Shown here: piece after piece, positions 22,416 to 31,524 of the stretch
Numbering within the stretch: the first letter of the stretch is position 1
Layout of the letters: the number at the start of each line of letters is the position of its first letter
Origin: a virus
Strand: one strand, 5' to 3'
DNA length: 64,000 bases
IMG/VR virus record: IMGVR_UViG_3300000318_000002
Location: 20,814-84,813 of that record
Notes under the pieces: model-generated
Seen by the model: the letters and a program-made list of their open reading frames with translations, nothing else
Told to the model about the DNA's origin: nothing
The model's database searches: none
Translations under genes and position numbers: made by a program

Positions 22416-24030
22416 TACCTACAATAGAGCTTATAAAGAAGGAAGAGCCGCTGTCAAAGAACTTGAAAAGCGGCTCTCTCTTTCTGTTCCTTCCGGCGTA
22501 AAATACGATCAACTCAATAATATCTCTTATAACAATGTTGTTTATCAACGTGATAAAATCCCAGATAGAATCCTTAAAATGGTTGAGCGTCGGAATCCGG
22601 TTGTTGCCGCTGGAATAACGCTCCGGATACAGCAAGCTCTTGAATATTCTAACATTTCCCATGATAAAGATGTTCCCGGTTGGGAATTTGTCCCGCGTGA
22701 TGAGAAACAACAAATGACGCCCAAAATGGAAAAGCAGAAACTTTTCCTTGAATACCTTCTAGAAAAAGGTCATTCTTCTGATTATACGTCATTTGATGGT
22801 GTTGATGAACCTTCTTATTTCCGTGAAAGAATTACTCAATATGTTCGTGATCGAATAACTATTGATAAAGTATGCTGGGAGATTGAACGCGATCTCAAGG
22901 GACGTGCTATAGCACTATGGACTCTCGACGGTGCTACAGTGTTCCCTGTACTTCCTGGCGGGTTTTGGGGTTCGTGTTCGATGATTACCGCTGGGATGGG
23001 AGGGGGTTATACAGAACTTGCCGAAAAGATCCGTCAAGCCCGTCTGACAAATGTTCCTCCAGTCGAAAAAATAGCATTTGTTCAAGAACTTCTTTATGGC
23101 ATGAGTGGCGGCGGGATTGCTGCGGCTTTCACAAATAAAGACATGATTTATGATATTTCAAATGACCTTAATGATGTTCGTTATTATAAACAAGGGTTTT
23201 CAGTTATTGAAAAAGCGAATATTGCCATAACTGCTTTTATCAATTCCCTTTCCTATAATTCAAACGGTCTTTCCCGTGGTGCTATTCCAAAAGTAGCAAT
23301 TTCTATGGGCAAGGAAAGCGGTTACACCGAAGAACAACTTGAAGATCTTCAAGACGAATGGATGGCAAATTTTGAAGGTGTAGATTCTCAATGGAATATT
23401 CCGCTTCTTAATGGGGATGCAAAAGTTCTTAATCTTTTGCCGTCAAATCGTGATATGGAATATCAATCGTACCTTGAATTTACAGGTGCATTAACTTTTG
23501 CCTGTATGGGTATAGATCCTACTGAATGCGGGTTACGATTTAATCAAGCAACTCAGATTATGTCAGAGAACAGCGATGGGAAACAAAAGTTTTCTAAGAA
23601 TCGCGGTCTTGCCGAAATGCTGACCTCTTTTGCGTATACGACAAATAGATTCCTTGAACTCAGTGGATATGATTTTGCAAAAGACTGGAATTTCCGTTTT
23701 AACGGATTATCTTTTGAGGATAAAGGTTTTGAGGCTGATCTTAGAGAAAAGGCAATAAGAACAGATACTACAATTAATGAAAGTCGCATAAAACGCGGTG
23801 ACAAACCGATCAAATATGGTGATATTATTGCGAACCCTCAATTTATTCAATATATAATGAATAAAGAACAACAAGAACAGCAAGGTCAAGATCAAAGTGA
23901 TAATCAAAATGATTTTGGTAGTGATGATACCGAAGATGATGATCTTGATTCAACCGTTGATGATGCAATGAATGAAGCTTTAGGAAGTGATTCATCTCAA
24001 AAAATGGAAAAAGCGTTTAGATTAATATAA
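22378..24030 (+). CDS. Portal protein
   Basis: About 550 residues. Typical portal features: helical stem-like region, VIEKANIAITAFINS, MANFEGVDSQWNIPLLNGDA, and an acidic, Gln-rich disordered C-terminus. It forms the dodecameric DNA gate at one capsid vertex and binds the terminase. The start is uncertain: 22378 (MSSPQPQQNQIADTYNRAYK) has AAAGG upstream; 22357 and 22321 are in-frame alternatives. The last residues read KMEKAFRLI, carrying the M-x-K-A motif discussed in the findings. Confidence 0.85.
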   Translation: MSSPQPQQNQIADTYNRAYKEGRAAVKELEKRLSLSVPSGVKYDQLNNISYNNVVYQRDKIPDRILKMVERRNPVVAAGITLRIQQALEYSNISHDKDVPGWEFVPRDEKQQMTPKMEKQKLFLEYLLEKGHSSDYTSFDGVDEPSYFRERITQYVRDRITIDKVCWEIERDLKGRAIALWTLDGATVFPVLPGGFWGSCSMITAGMGGGYTELAEKIRQARLTNVPPVEKIAFVQELLYGMSGGGIAAAFTNKDMIYDISNDLNDVRYYKQGFSVIEKANIAITAFINSLSYNSNGLSRGAIPKVAISMGKESGYTEEQLEDLQDEWMANFEGVDSQWNIPLLNGDAKVLNLLPSNRDMEYQSYLEFTGALTFACMGIDPTECGLRFNQATQIMSENSDGKQKFSKNRGLAEMLTSFAYTTNRFLELSGYDFAKDWNFRFNGLSFEDKGFEADLREKAIRTDTTINESRIKRGDKPIKYGDIIANPQFIQYIMNKEQQEQQGQDQSDNQNDFGSDDTEDDDLDSTVDDAMNEALGSDSSQKMEKAFRLI

Positions 24031-24045
24031 CAGGAGTTTTTTAAA

Positions 24046-25143
24046 ATGTCAGTGAATAAAAAAAGTTTAATGTATTGCCAAATCTCTCATAAAAGTACGA
24101 CATATGAAGTATATGTTGGAGTTACTGATACTGACGAACTTAATGATATACTTCAGGATTGGGCAATCAGCAATACCACTATTGCGGAAGCCCTTGATTT
24201 ACCTGCGGATCTTGTAATATGCCAAGCAATTACTGATTATCTTACAACCAATGATTCCGATGGTTATGTTTATATAAAAAGTGCCGTTTCTGCTTATATG
24301 GATAAAGTAAAGAATGCAGGGCTTACCGGAACTTTCCCAACACTTCCAACCGCCCTTGTTGCAGAGAAATATGTCCTTCCAGCGACAACTGCATTTGTTT
24401 TCTCTGCCGCTTCTTTTGCTGGAGTGTTTGGAGAATATACAATCCCTACAGCGTCTTTTGAGCTTGCGACTGGAGTTAACATAATCGGTATTGATTATAA
24501 TGCGGGAACTCCTCAATATCAGATTTATTCCGATATCTCTTCAGTTAATTATTCCAGCATAATCCCTGTTTGTAAAGTTCTGTATTTTAATAGCAATATT
24601 TATTCTATTCCTCTCGGTGTTTCCGGAGACGGACTTGCTGAAAAAATTATTGCCGATCAACGGAAACAACATCAGTATGTTTTGATAGATGAATTTACAC
24701 TTACTCATGATTCAAACCTTTATACTCAAATAGGGGCATTGTCCGTAACTCACGGGCTTGATACTATTGCTCCGCTTGCGTTTGATTCGTCTTTATCAAA
24801 TAATGATCTTTATCTTTATTACAAAAATTCAAGTTCCGAATGGCAGACAAGTAAGGTTACCCAACTTAATAATCTTCAGTATCAAGGTGCGGGTCTTGTT
24901 GCTCTTGCCGATGGCGAATATGTGGCAAATTATCTTTATCGTTTGGTTGATGGAACGAATAAACTTGCTTTTACAGTGCTTTCTGGTAAATTTACATCTC
25001 TTCAGGATGCAATTAACAGCGCGCCAGTTTCTATCCCTGATACGATAAAAAATTCATCAGTAATTGTCGGACGTATTATATTTGCAAAAGGATCAACAAC
25101 GGGAACTGTACAAAAAGTGCAGAAAATCGTTTTTGGTATATAA
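24046..25143 (+). CDS. Putative fibre-like virion protein (365 aa)
   Basis: MSVNKKSLMYCQISHKSTTY, followed by Ser/Thr/Ala/Tyr-rich beta sequence. The C-terminal block (YLYRLVDGTNKLAFTVLSGK, LQDAINSAPVSIPD, VGRIIFAKG) resembles receptor-binding or fibre tips of phages. It sits between portal and MuF, where head fibres or decoration proteins are found, not tail fibres. AGGAG precedes the ATG. Family name not certain. Confidence 0.6.
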   Translation: MSVNKKSLMYCQISHKSTTYEVYVGVTDTDELNDILQDWAISNTTIAEALDLPADLVICQAITDYLTTNDSDGYVYIKSAVSAYMDKVKNAGLTGTFPTLPTALVAEKYVLPATTAFVFSAASFAGVFGEYTIPTASFELATGVNIIGIDYNAGTPQYQIYSDISSVNYSSIIPVCKVLYFNSNIYSIPLGVSGDGLAEKIIADQRKQHQYVLIDEFTLTHDSNLYTQIGALSVTHGLDTIAPLAFDSSLSNNDLYLYYKNSSSEWQTSKVTQLNNLQYQGAGLVALADGEYVANYLYRLVDGTNKLAFTVLSGKFTSLQDAINSAPVSIPDTIKNSSVIVGRIIFAKGSTTGTVQKVQKIVFGI

Positions 25144-25168
25144 TTTCAAACAAAAGGAATAAAATTTT

Positions 25169-25507
25169 ATGAAAAAGAATCTTGGGATATTTGACCACTT
25201 CGATTTTTTGAAACAGCAATATCCTTGTGTACTGGATGGATGTTTCGCTTTTGTGAAAGATTCGGGGACAGTTTATCTTCATATCAATAATGCATGGAAG
25301 AATACAAATCTACCCATTACGCATTACGAGTTTTTGGTTAAAGCAGATGATCTTACACCTGATCCTATTATTGATGAAAAGCCTAAATTCGAAACGGTTG
25401 TTGAAGAAAGTTCAGAAGCAACGAACAAATTAGTTGAAGAAGAAGCAATAGAAACGGAAACATCGGAAGAGCCTGAACTCGAAATCAAATTAACCGAGAA
25501 GGAATAA
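25169..25507 (+). CDS. Small acidic protein sharing a head-fibre-like N-terminus (112 aa)
   Basis: The first 50 residues (MKKNLGIFDHFDFLKQQYPC, FAFVKDSGTVYLHINNAWKN) correspond to the N-terminus of the 25733 protein (GTFDIPELLK, YAIIKSTSSMWKYTKEGWLD). The remainder is acidic and disordered (Glu-rich). Perhaps an assembly partner or a capsid-binding domain without its fibre. Confidence 0.6.
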   Translation: MKKNLGIFDHFDFLKQQYPCVLDGCFAFVKDSGTVYLHINNAWKNTNLPITHYEFLVKADDLTPDPIIDEKPKFETVVEESSEATNKLVEEEAIETETSEEPELEIKLTEKE

Positions 25508-25512
25508 TTTAA

Positions 25513-25719
25513 ATGACACCGCAAAGAAGAAAAACAGATCATATTAGAAATGTATGGGATTTTTTGCGGTGGCTCATCGGCGGTAAGAATTTATTTAAAG
25601 TTACCTTCTATCTTGCTATCGTATTTTTTATTGCTTTTTCAAGTTTTTCTTTTTCAGTAGGAAATAGTCAATTTAAAAAAGACTCCATCACTACAATAAT
25701 TTTGAATTTAATTAAATAG
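25513..25719 (+). CDS. Small membrane protein (68 aa)
   Basis: MTPQRRKTDHIRNVWDFLRW then one hydrophobic helix (about 29-50, FKVTFYLAIVFFIAFSSF). Basic N-terminus, so probably N-in. Located among head genes; purpose unknown. Confidence 0.55.
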   Translation: MTPQRRKTDHIRNVWDFLRWLIGGKNLFKVTFYLAIVFFIAFSSFSFSVGNSQFKKDSITTIILNLIK

Positions 25720-25732
25720 GAGTTTTATAACA

Positions 25733-26920
25733 ATGGCAAAGAACATAGGAACTTTTGATATCCCTGAACTTTTAAAACCTTCAGATCAAGGTGATTATGC
25801 TATCATAAAAAGCACAAGTTCAATGTGGAAATATACAAAGGAAGGTTGGCTCGACACGGGAACACCTTCCGTAGTTTCAGAAGGAGAAACATTCCCTTCT
25901 ACAACCATTTATGTTGATGGGAATAGAACTGACGAATATACTCCAGATGGAACATATGAAAAACCTTTTTTAAAATTTAGTGATGCTCTAGTCGTTGCAC
26001 ATTCTGCGGTAGCAATCAATCTAGCTCCTGGAGCTTATGTTGAAACGGGAACAGTATCTTTACCCGCATATCCGATTACAATTTATGGGAATAAATCAAC
26101 ATTAACCTCTTCTGGAACCATTACAGTAAACGAAGTATTGACTGTTTACGATTTAAATACTGTTGGGGCGGTTGTTTATGCTTATACCGGAGCAGCCAGA
26201 TCGATGAGAATTGGCGGATCAATCAATGGAGCGGTTACAATCCAAGGAGGATTTATACATTTTGATTCATTAAATTATACGGGAACAATGACAATTACGG
26301 GTGGGACTCCATATTTCAGGGGGATGACTGGCGGGGGTTCGATTGTTGTGAACGGTTCTTCTGCGGTAGTAATTTTAAATGATTGTAATCTTAACAAGGC
26401 AAATGTTTCATCCGCCAATATAACTGTTACTTCGGGACAAGTCTTTGGCAAGGGGAGCATTTGTATAAATAAAGGAGATACTTCAAATATTGTATTTAAC
26501 AATACTAATACAATTACCACTCCACATTATTTAACTCAAATAACTTGTAATTATGGCGTATCATGCAATTCTGCTTATACCATTGTTGCTCCAGATAATA
26601 TTATTCCTGTTCTGACTGGTTCTGCTATTGTTGGACCTCCGGCGATTCCTACTTTTGGAGTTGGCGGAGGAACTGCACAAGTACAGACAGCGACTATTCC
26701 GCTTCTTGTTTCAACTTATTATCCAGGAATGAGATTTTCATATGTGGTTTCTGTTTCTAATACGGGCGCGACTCCGACATTGAATGTTAATACTCTTGGT
26801 GCAAAAACAGTAATCAAGGGAACTGGTGCGGCAGTAGCGGCAGGTAGTTTAGCTATTGGAATGGTTGCAGAAATTATTTATGATGGTACATATTTACGTA
26901 TTCTTAATCCTGCTGCATAA
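25733..26920 (+). CDS. Beta-helix fibre protein, probable head fibre (395 aa)
   Basis: N-terminal anchor (MAKNIGTFDIPELLKPSDQG). A central right-handed beta-helix type region (about 55-290), starting with a pectate-lyase-like segment (TIYVDGNRTDEYTPDGTYEK) and rich in Gly/Thr/Asn. A C-terminal trimeric-tip type domain (FSYVVSVSNTGATPTLNVNT, AGSLAIGMVAEIIYDG). It probably binds host glycans. The position between portal and MuF suggests attachment to the head. Confidence 0.7.
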   Translation: MAKNIGTFDIPELLKPSDQGDYAIIKSTSSMWKYTKEGWLDTGTPSVVSEGETFPSTTIYVDGNRTDEYTPDGTYEKPFLKFSDALVVAHSAVAINLAPGAYVETGTVSLPAYPITIYGNKSTLTSSGTITVNEVLTVYDLNTVGAVVYAYTGAARSMRIGGSINGAVTIQGGFIHFDSLNYTGTMTITGGTPYFRGMTGGGSIVVNGSSAVVILNDCNLNKANVSSANITVTSGQVFGKGSICINKGDTSNIVFNNTNTITTPHYLTQITCNYGVSCNSAYTIVAPDNIIPVLTGSAIVGPPAIPTFGVGGGTAQVQTATIPLLVSTYYPGMRFSYVVSVSNTGATPTLNVNTLGAKTVIKGTGAAVAAGSLAIGMVAEIIYDGTYLRILNPAA

Positions 26921-26929
26921 TATGGCAAT

Positions 26930-28342
26930 ATGAAAAAAACCGTTAAACAGGTTGAGCAAAAAGAATATCAAGAAGTTAAATACATACGTGAGCTGACCGA
27001 ATATTGGTCGGCTTACGTTTCTTCGGTTATCAATGAAATATTTGTTGGTATAGGAACAACTCTTGGTATTTCTGAAAACGAAGCATATAAACTAATAAAA
27101 AATGATCCGTCAAAACTTGAGAAAGCTGGATTCTTTAAAAGCATATTTGAAAAGTTTAAAAATATTTTTAAGTATCGTGTTAAAAAATTCAGACCAAAGG
27201 TAAAACTATTTAATAAAGATGGATCAGTTATTGATGAAAAAAGATGGCAAAAAGTTCAGGACGATATCCATGATTTTTGGGTAAAACAAACTCAAAAAAA
27301 TTCAGAGGATATGACTCTAAAAGGTTTTATTCTTGGCAAGAAAACAAGTAAATATAGAGAAGAAAAGAAGAAGAACTTTGAGAATAAATCTTTTGAACAG
27401 ATAGATGAAGAAGAATATAAGAATAAAATGCCGTCGCGGATTGAAGAAATATATGCAGATTTAAAACCGTCTGAACGCCGGACTATGAATAAAGCCTTGT
27501 CACGTGTAGCAATGCACGTAGCAGACGTTGAAAATAAAGTAAAAAGCTCAATACGAAAGAATGTAGTGCAAGGTCTTAATGCCGGTAAAAGCCCAACGCA
27601 AATAGCGTCTGACCTTTACTGGAATGTTCAGGGAGGATCTAAACAATCAGCAGACGTATTGAGACGCGATTGGAATAGGATTGCTGAAACAGAGGTTCAA
27701 AGCATTTATGAAGCCGGTATTCTTGCGCCTCATGAAGAAGAGGCAAGGGAATCAATAGAAAATCCAGAAAAAGCACAATATTTTGTTTATACAGGCGGAA
27801 CTTGTAAGTGGTGTAAATCCCAACAAGGGACTATTGTCAGGTTACTTCCGGAAGACGTTATAAGAGATAAAAATAATGACAGTCTTTCGTCAATGGGTAT
27901 TGATGATTATTTTACAGATATCGCTGTTTGGATTGGTAAAAATAATGTCGGACGGTATTCGTATAAAGATCCTTACTGGCAAATCTGTACACCTGCTCAT
28001 CCGCACGGGGTAGCTACGTTACATCCTATAGATTTTGAAAAAGAATTTTACAATGAAAATACGGGACGAGTAGAAGCCAAATTGACGCAGTATTCAGGAA
28101 TACCAAAGAAAAAAGATTTTGAGTTTACACCGGAAGAAATAGAAAATAGAAAGCCTCATTTTGTCGGCAATAACAGAGTGATGTTTAATGATAATTTGTA
28201 TGAAAGAGTATCTCCTGATGAATATAAATCATCTTTAAAACGCTGGAATGATAACCCTAATCTTCCGATTCCCGTATCGGCAGGGACTACAAGTGATAGA
28301 CAAATTTTTGAAGCTGCGGAGAAAAATAGAAATGATTCTTGA
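26930..28342 (+). CDS. MuF-like head morphogenesis protein
   Basis: 470 residues. The MuF/SPP1 gp7-type region is seen at LRRDWNRIAETEVQSIYEAG (about 240-260), followed by a Cys pair in GGTCKWCKSQQG (about 288-299), a conserved feature of this group. The basic N-terminal half is helical. MuF proteins associate with the portal and may be injected or support head assembly. Overlaps the next gene by 11 bases. Confidence 0.8.
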   Translation: MKKTVKQVEQKEYQEVKYIRELTEYWSAYVSSVINEIFVGIGTTLGISENEAYKLIKNDPSKLEKAGFFKSIFEKFKNIFKYRVKKFRPKVKLFNKDGSVIDEKRWQKVQDDIHDFWVKQTQKNSEDMTLKGFILGKKTSKYREEKKKNFENKSFEQIDEEEYKNKMPSRIEEIYADLKPSERRTMNKALSRVAMHVADVENKVKSSIRKNVVQGLNAGKSPTQIASDLYWNVQGGSKQSADVLRRDWNRIAETEVQSIYEAGILAPHEEEARESIENPEKAQYFVYTGGTCKWCKSQQGTIVRLLPEDVIRDKNNDSLSSMGIDDYFTDIAVWIGKNNVGRYSYKDPYWQICTPAHPHGVATLHPIDFEKEFYNENTGRVEAKLTQYSGIPKKKDFEFTPEEIENRKPHFVGNNRVMFNDNLYERVSPDEYKSSLKRWNDNPNLPIPVSAGTTSDRQIFEAAEKNRNDS

Positions 28343-29183
28343 TCTTGATGCAGATACGATTATTGATTCTATTTCGCAATCTTTGGGCAATTCAGATATT
28401 GACATTTCTTCTGCTGAAGTTGAAAAAATAGTTAATCATATCGACAATTGTTTACCTGGATTGATAGGTCTTATTGTTTCAGAAGGTAAAGAATGCTGGA
28501 TACAAAAAGCAATTGCGGCTGGCGGTTGGGGTAAAAAATATGCAGAAGCAATAAGAGGAGAATCTAAAGGTTTAGATGGTACATTGTTTCTTGATGAAGA
28601 AATTAAAGATAAAGGCAGTAATAAAACTAATTTTATGTTTGCTATGATGATGGAAAAAGGAGTTTCGTCATGGTCAATAAAAGACGCACTTTTAAAAAGT
28701 GAAAAAGCAAAAGATGGTTTTGATGGTAATGGAAAAGCTATCCGATATATTGTAATCCCTTTACCCGTTTCTACACCGAGAAAAGAAGGTCAAGGAACAA
28801 TGTCTAGCGAATTTGGTGGTCGTGAAATGACCAAAGAAATGTACAAAATAGTAAAATCAGGTGAACGTCTCGGTTCCGGATCAGTAGACGTAACAACAGT
28901 ATCCGGAACAAAACAAGTTAATATCTCTGGACTTACAAAATTTAAAACAGCTCAATTGCATAGTGGATATGGGATTTTTCGTTGTGTCACTTCCAATTCA
29001 AAAGGATGGCAATATCCGGATGTTTCACCAAAACCAATTTTTAAATCAGTATGCGATTATATGGATAGACGGATTCAAGAGATAATGATAGAGTTTTGTT
29101 CACAGATCGTTAAGGAATATACAGGGAAAGAAGATTACGCCTATAGCAGAAATAGGAATTCTTTTATTTTTTACCTTCCTTAA
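28332..29183 (+). CDS. Hypothetical virion-associated protein (283 aa)
   Basis: The start at 28332 (MILDLDADTIIDSISQSLGN) overlaps MuF; the frame upstream of it is not used. It contains a Gly-rich region (GTMSSEFGGREMTKEMYKIV) and a C-terminal aromatic segment. It is the last rightward gene before the leftward island. Structural role likely from position; family not recognised. Confidence 0.6.
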   Translation: MILDLDADTIIDSISQSLGNSDIDISSAEVEKIVNHIDNCLPGLIGLIVSEGKECWIQKAIAAGGWGKKYAEAIRGESKGLDGTLFLDEEIKDKGSNKTNFMFAMMMEKGVSSWSIKDALLKSEKAKDGFDGNGKAIRYIVIPLPVSTPRKEGQGTMSSEFGGREMTKEMYKIVKSGERLGSGSVDVTTVSGTKQVNISGLTKFKTAQLHSGYGIFRCVTSNSKGWQYPDVSPKPIFKSVCDYMDRRIQEIMIEFCSQIVKEYTGKEDYAYSRNRNSFIFYLP

Positions 29184-29394
29184 AAATATTCTTAAATCTG
29201 TTTATGTCTATAAGAGAAAAAATATCATCACTATTATTAAAATCATCTTCAAAGTCTTCCCAACTCGACCATACTGTTTGTTCGTTAAACGATATTATCG
29301 TTCCGCTTACAGTATCATACCATGCAAACTCGAAAATTCTATCTTCATTGTCTGCACCCCATATGTCATCTGTTAAATTTAAAAATCTTATCAT
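29164..29394 (-). CDS. Acidic hypothetical protein (76 aa)
   Basis: MIRFLNLTDDIWGADNEDRI, very acidic and aromatic (WSSWEDFEDDFNNSDDI). AAAGGA upstream. Convergent with the 28332 gene, overlapping it by 20 bases. Acidic DNA-mimic-like composition is notable, but no evidence of that role. Confidence 0.6.
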   Translation of the reverse strand: MIRFLNLTDDIWGADNEDRIFEFAWYDTVSGTIISFNEQTVWSSWEDFEDDFNNSDDIFSLIDINRFKNIFKEGKK

Positions 29395-29421
29395 TTTAAT
29401 GTCCTTTTAAAAAAATTATAT

Positions 29422-29667
29422 TCAATTAACATTTAACATGTAAACAATAATACCAAAAAATATTGTTGTGACAACCATACAAATCAGTGGGAGAATTATC
29501 ATCCATTGAGATTTTATAAAATCAATAATATCGTAAACCCACCACCGAATATCTCGGACATAACATGAATGTGTTCCTGCGTTTCTCGTCCTGATGCCCC
29601 AACATTTACCACATTCTTTGAAAAAAGGATGAAAATATATTTTCCCACATACAGAACATTTAAGCAT
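29422..29667 (-). CDS. Zinc ribbon plus transmembrane helix (81 aa)
   Basis: CSVC and CGKC near the N-terminus, further Cys at CYVRD, and a C-terminal transmembrane helix (about 53-77, WMIILPLICMVVTTIFFGII). Similar in plan to the product at 617-781. AAAGGAG precedes the ATG. Confidence 0.65.
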   Translation of the reverse strand: MLKCSVCGKIYFHPFFKECGKCWGIRTRNAGTHSCYVRDIRWWVYDIIDFIKSQWMIILPLICMVVTTIFFGIIVYMLNVN

Positions 29668-29688
29668 AATTTACTCCTTTATTTAATA

Positions 29689-30507
29689 TTACCATCTATC
29701 AAAAATCTTTATCCGGATATTCTCTCCGATTCGAGAAGGATCTCCACCATATAGATTGATTTTTGCACGAATTTCTTCGTTTAAAAACTTATAATGAGTA
29801 TTCGTCTTGTACGCTTTTATCTGAAAATAATCATTATGCCCAATACTCGATTTTTCTTTTTTCATTTTATTTATGATTGTTATATCGGGAACCTTTTTCC
29901 CGTCAAGAATATAACAAACTTTTTCAAGATCGTCTGTAATTGTTGGGCGATCATCATATCCAAAAATTCTACGATGATCCATTGCCCCCAAAATAAAAAC
30001 CTTATCAACACCGTTGTTGTTTCTTTTTTTCTTTGGGCTATTCCATCCACCGGTATGATATGTTTGTTCTGTTAATTCCGTAAATACTGTTTTGACTAAT
30101 GTTCTAACATTATCATAAATAAGAGCCTTTAACCCTTCAACCCAAGATTCTACATTCTCAATTGTAAATGGCGGAAAAACATATTGGTTGATATCATTGC
30201 ATAGTTTTTTGTATTCGGTGCAAAGCATATATTTCTGCAACCCAAATTGTCGAAGAATATACCACCATATAGTGCGGTCGATGTGTTTTTCTTCTCGTTG
30301 CTCCATATGCGGAAACCCATTTTTAAGATCAATAGGAGAATATCCATCAATTGATTTATAGATATCAGAGATTTCTTTGTCTTTATTCTGTATCTCATTT
30401 AAGCGTTCAAGCATATTTACTTTAAGCAAAAAAAGATCTTTTATCGTTTTGCGTTTCTCCGGTAAATTCTCTTCAGGATCTTCTATTGAATTATTAAATT
30501 GGTTCAT
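29689..30507 (-). CDS. DUF4942-like protein (272 aa)
   Basis: Helical N-terminal half and a central segment FTIENVESWVEGLKALIYDN with WWYILRQFGLQKYM before it and FILGAMDHRRIFGYDD after. This order resembles DUF4942, often found in phage or plasmid methyltransferase genes, but no methyltransferase motif is present here. The assignment is from memory of the pattern and is tentative. Confidence 0.55.
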   Translation of the reverse strand: MNQFNNSIEDPEENLPEKRKTIKDLFLLKVNMLERLNEIQNKDKEISDIYKSIDGYSPIDLKNGFPHMEQREEKHIDRTIWWYILRQFGLQKYMLCTEYKKLCNDINQYVFPPFTIENVESWVEGLKALIYDNVRTLVKTVFTELTEQTYHTGGWNSPKKKRNNNGVDKVFILGAMDHRRIFGYDDRPTITDDLEKVCYILDGKKVPDITIINKMKKEKSSIGHNDYFQIKAYKTNTHYKFLNEEIRAKINLYGGDPSRIGENIRIKIFDRW

Positions 30508-30517
30508 TATGATATTG

Positions 30518-30805
30518 TTATCCTTTGTCTTTAAGGTTGCTTAATACTTTTATAATCTCGTTTTGCAACAGCACTCTTCTCATGGATAATATAATGTCAT
30601 CTGATAATTGATATTTATTCATAACTGACCATAAAATATCAATTTCAAAACATAGTTTTTGAACATCTTTTTTGTTCGATTGAGAATATTTTTCAATTTT
30701 ATTTTCAAGCCATTCAACATATTCTCTTGTATAACCGCCTTCTGGAAGATCGGCTGAATATGTTTCTTTTTTTGTTTCTTCAAAGTATTTTTGTGATAAA
30801 TCCAT
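30518..30805 (-). CDS. Hypothetical phage protein (95 aa)
   Basis: The start at 30805 (MDLSQKYFEETKKETYSADL) has AGGGG upstream. GGYTREYVEWLENKI is a segment seen in many short phage proteins. Helical. The upstream part of the frame overlaps the next gene and is probably not used. Confidence 0.6.
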   Translation of the reverse strand: MDLSQKYFEETKKETYSADLPEGGYTREYVEWLENKIEKYSQSNKKDVQKLCFEIDILWSVMNKYQLSDDIILSMRRVLLQNEIIKVLSNLKDKG

Positions 30806-30815
30806 GATTATCCCC

Positions 30816-31034
30816 TTATTTCGATTTTTGTTCAAAATTAATGCATCCGAAATCTTCACTTACCATAAAATAAGCATCATATCCTTCGTAATCAGTATAT
30901 GTTGCACCGCTTGAAGGGGGATTTCTATCTTCAGAATATATGATTTTATCCGAAGCACATTCCCCAATAATTTTACCTAAATCTTTAGTTTTATCATAAT
31001 CTTGATGAAAAAACTCGCAATCTTGGCAATACAT
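30816..31034 (-). CDS. Small Cys protein with C-terminal FGCINFE (72 aa)
   Basis: MYCQDCEFFHQDYD at the N-terminus, a central GECAS and the C-terminal DYEGYDAYFMVSEDFGCINF: four Cys likely to bind one metal. This CxxC ... GxC ... FGCxxFE layout recurs in small phage proteins. AAAGGA upstream. Located between the tRNA-Gln and the 30518 gene. Confidence 0.65.
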   Translation of the reverse strand: MYCQDCEFFHQDYDKTKDLGKIIGECASDKIIYSEDRNPPSSGATYTDYEGYDAYFMVSEDFGCINFEQKSK

Positions 31035-31060
31035 AATATTATCCTTTTTTATTAAAATGC

Positions 31061-31132
31061 AGACCTGGCTGGACTTGAACCAGCGAGTGACGGCTTCAAA
31101 AGCCGTTGCCTTACCGACTTGGCGACAGGTCT
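31061..31132 (-). tRNA. tRNA-Gln (anticodon TTG)
   Basis: 72 nt. Acceptor stem AGACCTG / CAGGTCT, D stem GCC / GGC, anticodon arm ACGGC-TTTTGAA-GCCGT, variable loop CACTC, T arm GCTGG-TTCAAGT-CCAGC. The anticodon TTG reads CAA. The discriminator is G and a full CCA is not encoded. CAA/CAG Gln codons are frequent in the phage, so it may supplement the host pool. The stop of the next gene overlaps the first base. Confidence 0.93.
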
Positions 31133-31232
31133 ATTTTTTTGTATCTTCATACCACTGAGAATTATAATGATCATTGTCCATACGATAAGCGATAAGATCA
31201 AGCAAAAGATTGATTTTTTTAATGAGTTGCAT
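31131..31232 (-). CDS. Small hypothetical protein (33 aa)
   Basis: MQLIKKINLLLDLIAYRMDN with GGAG upstream. Amphipathic helix and acidic tail. Ends with TAG that overlaps the tRNA-Gln start; coupled to the larger gene at 31219. Confidence 0.4.
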   Translation of the reverse strand: MQLIKKINLLLDLIAYRMDNDHYNSQWYEDTKK

Positions 31233-31506
31233 GGGGAATCTCCTTATAAATTTTATTAAGTTCTTTGACAATTTGATTGTATCCATGATTTTTAATCCTA
31301 AATACAAAATCACTCATCTCTTCCCCTATATTAATACATTCTTTGTCGCGCGGATTTATACTGGAATATAAATCTTTTGAATATAATATTTGTGGATCAC
31401 GGATATCGAAATCCAATAAAAACCGGATATTATTCAATAATATATTAAAATCAGCACTTTGCTTACAATCATTTGCATCAATATATTTCATTTCCATCCA
31501 TTTCAT
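31219..31506 (-). CDS. Hypothetical protein (95 aa)
   Basis: The ATG at 31506 (MKWMEMKYIDANDCKQSADF) is preferred over TTG at 31524, which has no separate ribosome site. Helical, mixed charge; not recognised. Overlaps the 33-aa gene. Confidence 0.55.
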   Translation of the reverse strand: MKWMEMKYIDANDCKQSADFNILLNNIRFLLDFDIRDPQILYSKDLYSSINPRDKECINIGEEMSDFVFRIKNHGYNQIVKELNKIYKEIPHATH

Positions 31507-31524
31507 AATATTATATTTCTCCAA

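Noticed and set aside
22917-23138. Plus-strand frame inside the portal gene
   Set aside because: Out-of-frame shadow with no start signal; the portal frame is continuous.
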